DNA from: Volvariella volvacea V23 | Taxonomy: Eukaryota; Basidiomycota; Agaricomycetes; Agaricales; Pluteaceae | Length of the DNA: 64,000 bases | Direction: 5' to 3' | Assembly (NCBI GenBank): GCA_000349905.1 | Contig: KB722766.1 | Location: 2,432 to 66,431 of the forward strand | Shown here: positions 48,365 through 59,902 of the stretch, piece by piece | Layout: each line of letters opens with the position of its first letter | How positions within the stretch are numbered: position 1 is the first letter of the stretch | The notes under the pieces: model-generated | The model's database searches: none | The model's input: the letters and a program-made list of their open reading frames with translations, nothing else | What the model was told of the DNA's origin: nothing | Made by a program: the position numbers and the translations under genes

Positions 48365-51013
48365 AACAAGATTCGTGAGTCAGACGGCAGCGCTTCCGGT
48401 GGGTCCGCTGTTTACACGATTTACGTCACGGTAGCTCGCGCAAGCTCGTAGGCAAGTCCAAGCTAATACATCGTGGTGAAGAGACAAGCGCCACACAACG
48501 CGTCGAGAAGGGATAAGCGCTGGACGATTGCGACCTCCAATCACGGCCAAACACCACTGGTGGTGAAAGGGACCCGGGCCGGGCGCTGCCGGGTTCTTCA
48601 ACTTCGCGTTATTCTGGTTTTGATCCACCCCACCAAGTCCCAGAGTGAGCAAGGAAACTTGCTTCAACGATATACAAACCAATGGAAACCCTTTTGGTGC
48701 TGCTTCACTTTTGCTGCGAACGTGAAAGGTGGTAGACCGCAGGTTGCAAACCCATACGCTCCTCATACTTGCCTTATTATTGCAAGCAAGCTGAATGAAT
48801 ACTAATCCGTCCTAGTAATCTAAAATAGGTCTTGGAAGATGAATATATTCACAGCATTAAAGAAGGTACCAAGGGAACCGCTTTAACCTCAACACATCAA
48901 CGTCATGGACCAAGGATGAACAGAAGCTGCCCTTTACATACACTCGTACGCCTTTTTCTGGATACCTTCCTTCCCTTTCTTTGTTCGTTCGCCTCTTCCT
49001 AGGACTTCTTGCATTGTTCCTCGCAGAAGCGGGAGCCTATATTCGTATACTTGGATGTGCTACCTTTGGTCGTTTTTACACATATGCAGGTTCGGTTTTA
49101 TCTCCAAGCTCCGTGTAGGAGAGTAAATCAGCCCCTTTATATGTAAATAGTCAATCTCCGACTCACATTCCTTAGAGCCTTCTTCTAGTTGCTGACCTTG
49201 ATCTCAAACTCAATTTCTTCCTTGCGTTATCCCACATCCACCAAACTCTAATTCCAGGAATTATTGGGGCATCGTGCTCCAGTCGCTGATGTGCTTCCGG
49301 ACGGTGGTGATGTTGCCATCACTAGACGCCAGGGCATGTCAGCGCTTCTGAGTTGGACGGCCACCTTCCAGTGCAGCGCAGAAATCTCCCTTGGAATTGG
49401 TGACCTGAGCACTATCGATGGGGTATCCTTACCTACTGAATGTCGCCTCAAGTTCCACAGTGGGCCCACAATGACGGCTGGTGCTGGTGGTCGTCTTCGT
49501 ATGGGGGAGAGTTTGCATTGTGAGCTTTAATGCTATCGTGTGTTCGAGAGACTCGACCCCACGATAGCACTGCCTGCGAAATCACACTGGGAATCCTCGC
49601 AGTAGTCGGCAGGAAGGCGTGTTAATGGCGATCGGTTTAACGGTAACTGCTGCATACCGATAAACTAGACTTCGTTTCTGCATTGAGGACATTGCACCAA
49701 CGACGGACTAGTTCGTAGTTGCTAGTGGCTATTACTGGGCACTGAAGTGCTCCTACGTTGAGGTGCGTTGATCAAGTCACATCAACTAGTCTACAAGCTC
49801 TCACGATGGGTGTACACAAGGCATCTATTTAGCATAGGACGAAATCATTGTTTGAATTTACCTCACCCACAAACGATTTCGGGCTGAGTTCGACAGCGTC
49901 AAGTTGGTGCCATTGGTGCCGCATGTCTGTCAGGCGTCCGTCAGCCCAAACCTGTGCGCTATCCGCAGAAATATGTCCACCCCCAGAAGATTCACAGTAC
50001 AGCTCGTGGGTGATGCGTCTGACATTTGACGGTCGTTATGCGCCACTCGCTGAGGTGCGTCTATGAGAAATCTTTTTTTAGCTTTCCTGCTCACAATGAT
50101 AGTGATGTGCTGAATAAAACTTATTGAATGACTGGTTTGGTGATGAGTATCCAAGTCCAAACCAGGCATTCAAATCTCCTTATGCGCCTTAAGTATCCGG
50201 ACGAGTGTTTGACATACAAGAGATGGTGACTTGTGTGTTATCGCGCATATGATAGTAGCTTTAGCGGGGCAAAGGACTTTCCCCTGTTGCAACGTGCCTT
50301 GACCAGCCTTTTTGTGGTGATAATGATAATATCTGTTCTTATTGTTGTAGCACTGCTGAACGAAATCATCACTGGGATAAAGATCCTGCTATACGAAAGC
50401 ACTGATGACATGGTACGCTAGCCCATGAGGTGCCGCATTGGGTTTGGTGTGTCCATGCATACTCAATAGAAACATTATCTCGTTTTAATGTCTCATTTTT
50501 TACAAACGTTGTCTCGCACGAGAGATCATGCAGATACATGTCGCTGAAGAAGTTGTATGCAGGCTTATTGACAATAAGGCTAGAATAGGAAATACATATA
50601 AACCCGCACCAGCGAAGGAGACCAGAGTGCGCGCCCCAGACCCATGCATCTACACTCCTCAGCGAGATGCTATTGAGCTCATGTTAGCTATATTTTTTAC
50701 GGGTGAGGAGCTAGAGCAATGCTAGCAGCACCGTCAATGGACTCAAGAAGGATGATATGTCGGATGAGAAATAGGACATATATCTGGCATATGAGTACAA
50801 TAAGGACAAAAAACAATGTGCGCAGCTGTATTTATACATATGACGAGGAACACTGCGTTGCTTCTGTTGCCGGCATCGACTTGTGAGTACGTCCAAATTG
50901 AAACCGGTGCGACTTGTAAGAGGGGTGGGTTCGATGGACACGAACTGATAAACAGGACAAGGCGTAAGCTTAACATTTGTGAAGAGTAGGCAAAACATAC
51001 GAATAGTTTATAA
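48365..51013. other. Intergenic stretch without a supported gene
   Basis: The left end is the promoter side of the kinase pseudogene. Frames at 49264-49530 and 49848-50066 have no recognisable motif and stop quickly. They may be decayed coding sequence. Confidence 0.5.
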
Positions 51014-52492
51014 TCAGATATGGGGAATATAATCCGTCCATTTGACATTTTGGTAGGCAGATTCGGGAAGGCAGCGAAGAGAGAAGAATGCGAGGAAGAG
51101 GAGAATAATGCGAGCGGCAAAATACAGAGGAGCGCCGAGAAAGGCGGTTGGGAAAAAGAATGCTAGTCCAATGCGGCCTAAAATGTTGGCATCAAATCTT
51201 TGGCGTGTAAGCGCTAATGCGAAGGCAGTCGCGAGGAAGAGGGGAACGATGGTGAGAGTGAGTGAAGAAGCTCTCCATAGCCAAAGTTCTGTGATGGTCG
51301 AGAATTGGAAATTCCAGCCAATGAGGTGAATGGCGCCGAAAAGGACCCCAATCACAGAACCGTAAAAGATTGCAAGCTTCTCCTCATCTTCCCCCACTAT
51401 CTTTGCAGCATAAAACGGGTGGACACTTGTCGGTCTGTTCTCTAGTGCTTCGTCTGCCATCATGAGCCAAAGGGGGAGAAAGACAGCGATGAATGGCACA
51501 GCGACCACCGCAGATAATCCATAATCTTCACAGGAATTGCTCCAGCTTTGCTTCGCCCTCTCCCAAGCGTTCTGGTATGCTTCATCCCATCCCGCGATGC
51601 GGCTCCTCACAGACCCCCAAACCCTTTGATACCATACTCCCCTCCACTCTTTCACCTCTCCCTCCTCCGTCACCTCTCCCTTCTCAACCTCTGCCAGTGG
51701 CCCATCAGTTCGAACCCCATTCTCGTCGAAGTAGATCGGGTATTCGATGTTCAGTGGCTTGTCCCACCACAACCCATATGTAATCACGTTCAGAGTTGCA
51801 AATGCGAGTGTTACCAACTCGATTTCGGTTAGAACGAGGCCCTGAATGTGGCGAGCAATGCACTGAGCGACAAACCAGGTGGTTTGGACGACGACGAGGG
51901 CCTTTGCGAGTATGTCCCCTTTTCCGTGATCCCTAATCTCCTTCTCCGGGATATCGGGTATTTTGGTCTCTTTTACGATGTATTCATTGCATAAAACCTC
52001 ATATGTTAAATCCTCTTGACGTTGCATCAAGCCTCCCATCTGGATGAAAAATCCATGGGTTCGCGTCCACCGGCGATCTATCATTGGTCTGCATCAGCAT
52101 GCTATGGCTAATAGCCATCACTCACGTTTGTTCTCTTTTGCGATTCTCCCTGCCATAATCCTCTGCCGAATCGCCCACACTATCACCACTTCGGGGGCGA
52201 TCAACACATACAATGTCGTTCGGATTTTCAACCACATCACCTTCGCCCTCGAATCATTCTGATCTTGAATGTTATGGTGCATCGAAATATACGTGCACAA
52301 AAGGATGACTCCAATGCAGCTGTACAGGATGTCGAAAATCGTCCGAGTTCGGGTGGGATCGCATCGAGAAGCTGTCATCGCAGCAGCAACGACACAGATA
52401 GGGCTTGGCATGGTGGTACCGGGTACGGTCACAGGCACAGGTGAGGCGAAAGCGCGCGCAAAGGCGGCGATAAAGAAACTAGCAAGGAACAT
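51014..52492 (-). CDS. Multi-pass membrane protein family, copy D
   Basis: Model: exon 52492-52126 (367 nt), intron 52125-52078 (48 nt, GTGAGT...TAG), exon 52077-51014, 476 residues. The architecture is as described for copy C: N-terminal hydrophobic segment MFLASFFIAAFARAF, the CDPTRTRTIFDILYSC block, RRWTRTHGFFIQMGGLMQ after the intron, FGAIHLIGWNFQFST and the tail LPESAYQNVKWTDYIPHI. It is closest to C over residues 160-280, including EKGEVTEEGEVKEWRGVWYQR, and differs after that in the loop and in the last third (LTRQRFDANILGRIG). It is inverted relative to C and E. The first exon is intact and the frame is open throughout, so it is probably functional. The upstream CCAAT block is shared with C and E. 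Confidence 0.9.
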
Positions 52493-52545
52493 GAGTGTGT
52501 GCAGATTCGCTTTGCTTTTCCCTTAGTTTCTTATGTTCCTCATTT

Positions 52546-52595
52546 GTCAAACTGTAATCCCATGTCTATCGATTGGGCGTCTGATTGGGCGTCAC
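52546..52595 (-). promoter_or_regulatory. Conserved CCAAT-tandem block ahead of membrane copy D
   Basis: On the reverse strand this reads GACGCCCAATC twice in succession, then GATAGACATGGGATTACAG, matching the blocks before copies C and E. It lies about 55 to 105 bases ahead of the start codon. Confidence 0.55.
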
Positions 52596-52674
52596 GATCG
52601 TGCCTTATGACATTTTGGCGTTTGTTCACGTCATGACCCAAAGTGTTTGAAAACCAAATTGTGACATTCCACAT

Positions 52675-52840
52675 GTTGCCTGTCGACGGTCCGGCTACTC
52701 TCATCGAGTTTTGATTCAACTAGTAAATAATATTTCAGACAGATGTGTCTATAACACGTGCTGATTTGCTTTCTAATATGCCGCGGGAAAGCTACTATTG
52801 TGCCTAAGCTACTCGTATTCAATTCTACTGACCCAATTAC
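52675..52840 (+). repeat. Degenerate dispersed repeat, member 1
   Basis: It shares CTACTCTCATC and, further on, a stretch with GCCGCGGG and GCTACTAT with 53713-53965 in the same order and orientation. No coding frame is seen. It could be the remnant of a non-autonomous element or of a local duplication. Confidence 0.5.
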
Positions 52841-53712
52841 GCTTTCTACCTCCTCGTCTCTTGCACAGCTCCCCCCCAAGGTAATTCCCCACATGTTCCG
52901 ATGCACAGAGCGTAGACTACACAGGGATAGTTGTGACAATTGACCCACACATGGCGTTGATAATGTGTACGAGCACGCATGCTCATTTTAACATTTGGAC
53001 CTCCGTGCACGGAACAGGTCAAAATATCAAGAACTCACGTGTTTAGAAGGGAATTTGGTTGAGCCCTTCTGGAACCGAGCTTTTTGAGCCCTGTGCCGAC
53101 GGTTAGAAGTTGGAGCCTGGAAGGTATACACTCGCTCAGATTGCACCACCGCCATGCAAGAGTTTCAGAAACTGCAAGTCGCCATTGCCAATGCTATTGA
53201 GTCGCGGCATGCATACGTGTACATGAGTGGGTGATGGGCATGTCGGGCTTCATCGTAGCTATTCTGTTGCAAGAAGAACCCCTGCAAGAAGCATTGAAGA
53301 GCAAAAAGCCACTAGTTGTGTCCGCCACACAGACACGATAGTCGGACTTCAACAGTTCGTCGTGTTAGCACGCGCGCTGCTGAATGCGTTATCGTGGATG
53401 TAGCTCGAAATTCACCTAGATACTCTTCCATATTCCATAGTCGCATAAGGTGTTGCAAATCTAGGCTGTCGAGGTAAAGGGATCCTTACTTTAAACCTAT
53501 CGCCGTGATGAAAGGAATCAAGGGCAATTTTCACTGGCGCCACTGACGAAAAGAAGAGGAGGAATGGCAGGTCGTCGAAGAATTCTGAGATGGAACGCCT
53601 CAGTTTGTATGTCCTTGTTAAATTTCATTCATCTTCTCTTCTGCTTCCACGTCCAACATCTTGCACCTCCACCCTGCTTTACCATGTACATCCATCGGGA
53701 CTCTACGCTGCA

Positions 53713-53965
53713 AACTGTCTGTCAACGGTTCAGCTACTCTCATCTAATTTCTATTTCACACAGAGATGCATTTGTAGCGCGTACCATTGGTTATGCCGTC
53801 GCCCTGCAGTACCAGATTTCATGGTATACGGCTCATGGAACTGTGCATACTTTTCCAGCTATTATACTTTGCTCCATTTGTCCCTCGATGCTGTTTAGGT
53901 TTCTGATACGCCGCGGGTAGGCTACTATGGTGCTCAGTTACTGTAGTCAACCCTACTGTAATGCT
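53713..53965 (+). repeat. Degenerate dispersed repeat, member 2
   Basis: This is a relative of 52675-52840 with the same flanking blocks but about 110 extra bases between them (roughly 53784-53897). The insertion or deletion and scattered substitutions show the pair is old. Confidence 0.5.
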
Positions 53966-54983
53966 TAGCTTGGCCGCTGAGTCTAACTGGCCTACCTCCT
54001 TTATTTCCGGTCGCTTTCAATGATCCATTTATCCTCTGTATACTGATCCCAGTTGAAAGCTGGAATACGCATCCCAGAACTCGTGTCAGGGTATGTTCGT
54101 TCGGTCGCAGGGAATTTTGAGATTTCATGGGTTTGGGGGTTCAATGGATTTGCGTCCTGGGGATTCGGAGAGGGTAAGTCGCACCACTGTGCGATGTATT
54201 GTCGGCCAAGATGATAAGTCCTAATTTTGGCGTTGCATCAGCTGAAAATTCTACACGGCTGCGTGGTCGAGTGTCAAGGACCGGAAGCCGAGTTCCGAGT
54301 AACAGGTGCTAGATCTGGCCGGGAGCTGGGCGCACCACTAGGCGAATCATGTTTCCACCTAGTGCTGCATCTCGATCCGGGTTGTGAGCAACTGTGAACT
54401 GCCTGGAATTTGGCTTGTTCCGGTCGTGTGTTTGGTGGGTCTTGAAGAAAGGCATGTACGCCATCATTCGGCGTTGCGGGGCAGCTAAATTCTCTGAATG
54501 GACAACCCAGGCTAGACGACGTTGGGTTTAAGAAGCACGAGTTGTGACGGTGCGACTGACTGCTGCCGCCTCTGCAATGCCATATCGTCATACGAAGAAG
54601 ATCATGAGACCTGAGGCCTGAGCGCTGAGCAGTCAACGCTTTCATCTTTCGTGTGAGTTCAACGAAAGATGAAGACGTTGATTCTGTTCATGTACAGGAA
54701 AGAATGCTTGTTGATTGGGTGGGCATGGGACGAGGCTTTTGCGTGCTTCCTTTTCACCAGGACGCTGATACCTTGGTTTTCTCCAGGTGCATGCGGTTAT
54801 TCAGATGGTTTACCATCAACATCTTGTGAATCAGACTAGGAACTCGAGAATGGGGATTCCGATCGACTCTATAGCTGGTTGTCCAAGGCCCAGCCATCCG
54901 ATTGGAGGCGCACTTCAATGTAGTAGCACTCGACCCCCTGCAGTCTCCATCCACAACGCCGCATCCCTTGCTATCATTCAAAG

Positions 54984-55020
54984 TGGATATTTGCGTTATC
55001 GTCCACTAGGAATAGCTCCA
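54984..55020 (+). repeat. Dispersed short repeat, copy 3 (TATCGTCCACTAGGAATAG)
   Basis: The 19-base core is identical to 42525-42543. Here it lies within an open frame that reads RYRPLGI, the same peptide phase as the other copies. Confidence 0.6.
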
Positions 55021-55903
55021 CGAGTCACGCACCTCGGGTCTCCACTCATATATGCTGTATATTTGCCTCGATGGATTTCAGACCCTGACGGGTTTATGGC
55101 ACAGACCCATGGCTTGTACGTTGCCCATTTACCATCCAATACTCTCCGCTTACGTCTCGCTTGCATTCTAGTCTCCCTGAGCACAAGGCCACTCGTTTGT
55201 GAGTAAGTTGACCTGCGACGGACCAGAAAAGCGTGGTGGTTGAGAGTGGAGTAGCGGAGTTATGACCCTGTATGGCAGGTGCATTCTGACAGCACTCCGT
55301 TTATGAGGTTGCTTTACGGCTCGACCGACAGACTGCACCAATGACGGCTACACAGTCTGTCGATCAAACTTTTCCGGAAAGCCCTTCTGCGCGTGGATAT
55401 ACACTGAACGACGCGTTTCTGGGACAAAAGCGTGACTAATTTGGGTGACCGCCAGTGTGACAGCACCATCTCCACCCATTCACCGCCAACCCAAGAGTGC
55501 TTCAATTGGACGCCCGGTACGCTCAGCTGCTCACATGTCCACCAGACAGAGTCACTGGGTCCACTCAGCACCCCAAACACGGCGTAATTCGCCCAGTCCT
55601 CTTCTCCCGCTCCCAGCCCATCTCTCACTTCTCCGGGGTTTCCGCATTAAGCCACGCTGGCTCCATCAAACGCCTCAAGACGAGGCAGGATGAGCGTGAT
55701 TACGTCCAGAGCTAATGCTGGAAGCGCTACTCAATTAAAGTTGGACCGGTCCACATGGCTCTCGTGGCTCAGCCTGTCTGGGTTCGACTTCTCGGGATGG
55801 GACCATGTGCCCGCAGGCCGATGTGTCGTGAACTTAGTTAGACTTTAAGAAGGCCAGGTGGGGTGGGAGAGCGAGCAAGATTATCTTTTGACTCGCACGT
55901 ACG

Positions 55904-58688
55904 ATGCGGTATAGTGCGCTGTCGTTGCTCTTGTTGCTCCCGTTTGTCGACGCAGTTGTTACTCGTGAGTCTAGATTTTTCATTGTATTATGCTCTGAAT
56001 TAATATAGTTACATAGGAACATGGGACGAGGCATATACCCTAGCCAACAACGCCGTCTCCCAGATGACGCTCGACGAAAAGCTCGGGATCGTCATCGGGA
56101 CAGGACAGCTCAATTCGAATCGTAAGCTTTCTCCCTCTCTACTTTCTCTTTCCCAATTCTCAACTTCAACTTCGCAGGACGATGTGTCGGGGATACTACA
56201 CCCGTACCCCGTCTTGGCATTCCCTCGTTCTGCATGAACGACGGTCCGGCTGGAATGCGACTCACCAAAGGCGTCACGGGCTTTCCTACTGGAATCAATG
56301 CTGCTTCGACGTTCAGCAGGAGGTTGATGGAGGCGAGGGGGAAAGCTCTGGGCGAAGAGTTTCGTGGAAAGGGCGTCCAGTACGTCGTTTCCGCTCACTA
56401 CCCTGCTCTGTGACTGACGTGCTACAGCGTCCATTTGGGCCCTGCAGTAGACATTGTTTGTCCATATCTTCCCAACTACCTTTCCTTGCTTACATTCATC
56501 GTAGATGCGCAACCCCAAGATGGGTCGAGCATGGGAAAGGTACGCACATTTCTACTCCTCCCCCCTTGTCCCCACCAACTCTTCCTTCCCACACAGCTTC
56601 GGCCCAGACCCGTACCTCAACGGCGAAGGCGCCTACCACACCATCCTCGGCATCCAATCCACCGGCGTCCAAGCCTGCCTCAAACACCTCATCGCCAACA
56701 ACCAGGAACACTGGCGGTACGGCCTCACCGCCAACGTCGACGACCGCACCCTGCGCGAGATCTACTGGTACCCGTTCGAGCGCGGCATCGAGGCCGACGT
56801 CGCCTCCGTCATGTGCGCATACAACCGGTTCAACGAGACGTCGAGCTGCCAGAATGCGGGCCTGCTCAGGGAGGAGGGGTTATTGCGGAAGGGCGGCTTC
56901 AGGGGGTACGTCGTCAGCGACTGGGGCGCGACGCATGACGGCGCGGCCGTCAACGCCAACAACGGGCTGGAGATGGAGCAGCCCGGGGACTGGATCGCGA
57001 TCGGCGGGGGCGTCTTTAGCGGGAACAGGCTCAGGAACGCGGTGCAGAGCGGGCAGGTCAGGCCCGAGCGGCTGGACGCGATGGTGGCACGGGTGCTGGC
57101 GCCGTGGTACAAGCTCGGGCAAGACGAGGGGTACCCGGAGGTGAACTTTGATTCGCAGCGGCCGGATGGGAGCGGACCGAGGAATTTGGGGGTCAGTGTC
57201 AGGAGCGCGGAGCATACGGCGCTGGTGAGGGAGATTGCGGCGGCGTCGGCGGTGTTGTTGAAGAATAATAGGACGTTGGCGGGTGGAGGAGAGGGAGGGG
57301 GGCCTGGGCAGACGAGTATACGAGGGTTACCGGTAGACTTTAGCAAGATGAGGAGCATTGCTGTTGTTGGGCAGGATGCGAAGATGCCAAAGTTGGACTG
57401 CAATGATTTGAATGAGTGTAATGAGGGGACTATGAGCGTTGGATGGGGATCTGGGTCGAACTCGCTGGAGTTTATCGTCCCGCCAATTGATGCGATTACG
57501 ACGCACGTGAGGCAAAATGGGGCTCAAGGAGCGGCGATTCAGTCGTCGTTGTCGAATGATTTGAATGAGGGGGAGAGGGTAGCAAGAGGCAAGGACGTCG
57601 CTTTCGTCTTTGTCAATGCGTACGTGGCGCTTCTCAACATTTGTTCACAACTGATGGGCGTTGTAGAATGAGTGGTGAGCTTGGTTTCTATAGCATCGTA
57701 GTCGGGAACATGGGAGACCGGAACGACCTCAACCTCTGGTGGCGCGGCGGCTCTCTCGTACGTCTCCTCCCTCTCTCATNNNNNNNNNNNNNNNNNNNNN
57801 NNNNNNNNNNNNNNNNNNNNNNNNNNNNNNNNNNNNNNNNNNNNNNNNNNNNNNNNNNNNNNNNNNNNNNNNNNNNNNNCCCCCTCACCCCATTCACTCC
57901 TCCCCTCACCCAGGTCGAACGCGTAGCCGCAGTCTGCAACAACACCATCGTCGTCGTCCACTCCGTCGGACCCGTCTACATCCCATGGAACACGCACCCC
58001 AACGTCACGGGCATAATCTACGCCGGCGCGCCGGGCGAACAAACCGGCCCGTCCGTCGTCGACGTCCTCTCTGGCGCGTACAACCCCTCCGGCCGCCTGC
58101 CCTTCTCGATCGCCAACGACGAGGTGGCGTACGGGACGGAGATTGTGTATAATAGCATGGGCTTTCCCAGGATCGAGTACAAGGAGGGCTTGTTTTTGGA
58201 TTATAGGTATATGGATGAGAGGGGCGTGAAGCCAAGGTGGCCGTTTGGGTTTGGGCTGTCGTATACCCAGTTTGCGTACTCTGCGCTTGCGATCTCGTCT
58301 GTCTCACCGCGGCCGGATCCGCGTGTGAATCCGAGAGCGGAGGCGGTAAGGTTGAGGTTCGAAGTGCAGAATGTGGGGCAGTGGGACGGGACGGAGATTA
58401 GCCAGGTGTATATCGGGTATCCCGAGGGGAGCGGTGAGCCGAGGAGGGTGTTGAGGGGGTTTGAGGAGGTGAGGGGTGTGAGGAAGGGGGAGAAAAGGGC
58501 GGTCGAGGTTGTGCTCAATGCGAGGGATTTGAGGTATGTGTGCTTTTTTGGGTTGGGAGATGGTTCGTTGATAGTTCTTTTGCAGCATCTGGGACGTTGT
58601 AGCTCAGGCGTGGATAATCCCCAGTGGGAGGTTCAAGGTCTGGATTGGGGCTTCGATTGAGGATGTTAGGCTGTCTGGGGAGTTTTAA
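55904..58688 (+). CDS. Secreted GH3 beta-glucosidase-type glycoside hydrolase
   Basis: Nine exons: 55904-55964, 56017-56121, 56178-56379, 56428-56455, 56505-56539, 56597-57619, 57667-57757, 57914-58533, 58586-58688; phases close perfectly, giving 755 residues. Exons 4 and 5 are only 28 and 35 nt. The signal peptide MRYSALSLLLLLPFVDA is followed by the GH3 barrel: DEKLGIVIGTGQ, FCMNDGPAGMR, FGPDPYLNGEGAY, LKHLIANNQEHWR, and GYVVSDWGATHDG with the nucleophile Asp at about residue 252. The second domain has SAVLLKNN and IIYAGAPGEQTGPSVVDVLSG, then GRLPFSIA, FGFGLSYTQF and a fibronectin-III-like tail (VQNVGQWDGTEISQVYIGYP). Members release glucose or related sugars from beta-linked oligosaccharides; exact substrate cannot be told. 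A 100-N assembly gap (57780-57879) falls in the seventh intron, so coding sequence is complete if that splice model is right. Confidence 0.94.
57780..57879. other. Assembly gap (100 N)
   Basis: Exactly 100 N, the conventional filler for a gap of unknown size. It is flanked by a donor (GTACGT at 57758) and a CAG acceptor (57911-57913), so it most likely replaces intron sequence of the GH3 gene. Confidence 0.95.
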
Positions 58689-59902
58689 CTCTGAGATTGG
58701 GATTGAATTGAACGTTGATCTCAGCGCTGGGATTGGGACTGGGGTTAGAGATGTGTCATGTCGAGGTCATCCCGAAACGTCGGGAGGGTTTTCGTTGTCG
58801 GACTTGTCGTCGTTGAAGTATACCTGGCGTGTACGAGTACTCGTGTATATACCTCTTTCAATTACAATCGGACAGCAGTGGACTCGGAAGTGGTTCGATG
58901 TATTCAGAGCTCGAGTGGTGCGATTAAAGCCCAGGAAACTGCGATAAGGGGAACCGATGAGACTGGCAAAGGAGAGCCAACTCTCCCAGTCAGTGTAGAT
59001 TTAATTTCAACCGAGAATAGTTTTCACTAGCAATCGCTCTTCTGAACGGATGGTACAAGTCAAAACGCATTGAAGTATTGGCGCTTTTATTCTCTCGGGA
59101 ATCAGGAGTGGCGTCGGACGCCACTACAACACGTGCGGCTCTCTAGGTTAGTTATCTGCGTACCATTGTGAGAGAATCATATTTCGTATTGGTCCATCAC
59201 GCTACGTCTTTTGAATTCAAGGCACGCAGTAGGGTTTTATCAGACGTGTTCAAGTGAACAGAGTAATGTATTTCAAATATCAACGAACTCTGTTCAAGTG
59301 CGCGCCTAGATATTGTGTCCTGGTGCACTAACGAAAGGGGGATCACGAGAGAATGCGCGAGACGAAGTGAAGGAAACGAGAACAAACGGAGCAGGTTAGA
59401 CACAGCAGCCGAGGCAGCAGTTATGGTACGATTGGGTACCAGGAACCTAAGCACAATGGTATGCATACCTGTGTCGTACTCAAATTCTAAATAGAATCGA
59501 GCAAGGGGAACAACCAAGGCTTTACAGCTGACGATGCCTGTAGAATCCCCTCCGCTGAGTGTAGTACTCCAACCTGATCAACGGTGGCGGCCTAAACAGT
59601 AGGATATGTAACCCATATACTCTCCTCAGCCTGAGGAGTGACGAATTGACGTGCACGACACTCCATATATAGGAGTAGCCGTACTCTTTTGCTGCATGTC
59701 GTCTACACGTTTGATGCCGTTTTGAATTTGAATCGGCCTACGATACTGAATTAGATCCCAAAGAACTGGATCATGCCACATGTGATCAGTTAGTGCAATC
59801 TTGACGCTCAATCAAACGCCCAATCGATGGAATCGGGGTTACGGTTTGATGAATGATGGATATAAGGAAACTAAGAGGAGGCAGGCAAGCCTCCGCGAAC
59901 CC
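58689..59902. other. Intergenic stretch between GH3 and membrane copy E
   Basis: No supported gene. From about 59740 the sequence resembles the region ahead of copy C (ATACTGAATT, then GATCCCAA), marking the left side of the duplicated unit. Confidence 0.5.
59803..59845 (+). promoter_or_regulatory. Conserved CCAAT-tandem block ahead of membrane copy E
   Basis: GACGCTCAATC followed directly by AAACGCCCAATCGATGGA and GGGGTTACGGTTTGAT. The first unit has lost its CCAAT through a C-to-T change (CTCAAT); the second keeps it. It lies 58 to 100 bases ahead of the conserved start. Confidence 0.5.

Larger units (their letters stand above)
52841..55903. other. Intergenic region with repeats, no supported gene
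   Basis: Besides repeat member 2, it holds the third copy of the TATCGTCCACTAGGAATAG string at 54998-55016, inside a 139-codon frame (54787-55206) containing YLRYRPLGIAPRVTHLG. That frame is not recognised and has no splice-supported partner. The remainder has only short frames. The last 200 bases form the GH3 promoter. Confidence 0.45.

Noticed and set aside
56182..57144. 320-codon forward frame within the GH3 locus
   Set aside because: It is an alternative frame of the GH3 exons; the GH3 frame carries all catalytic motifs.
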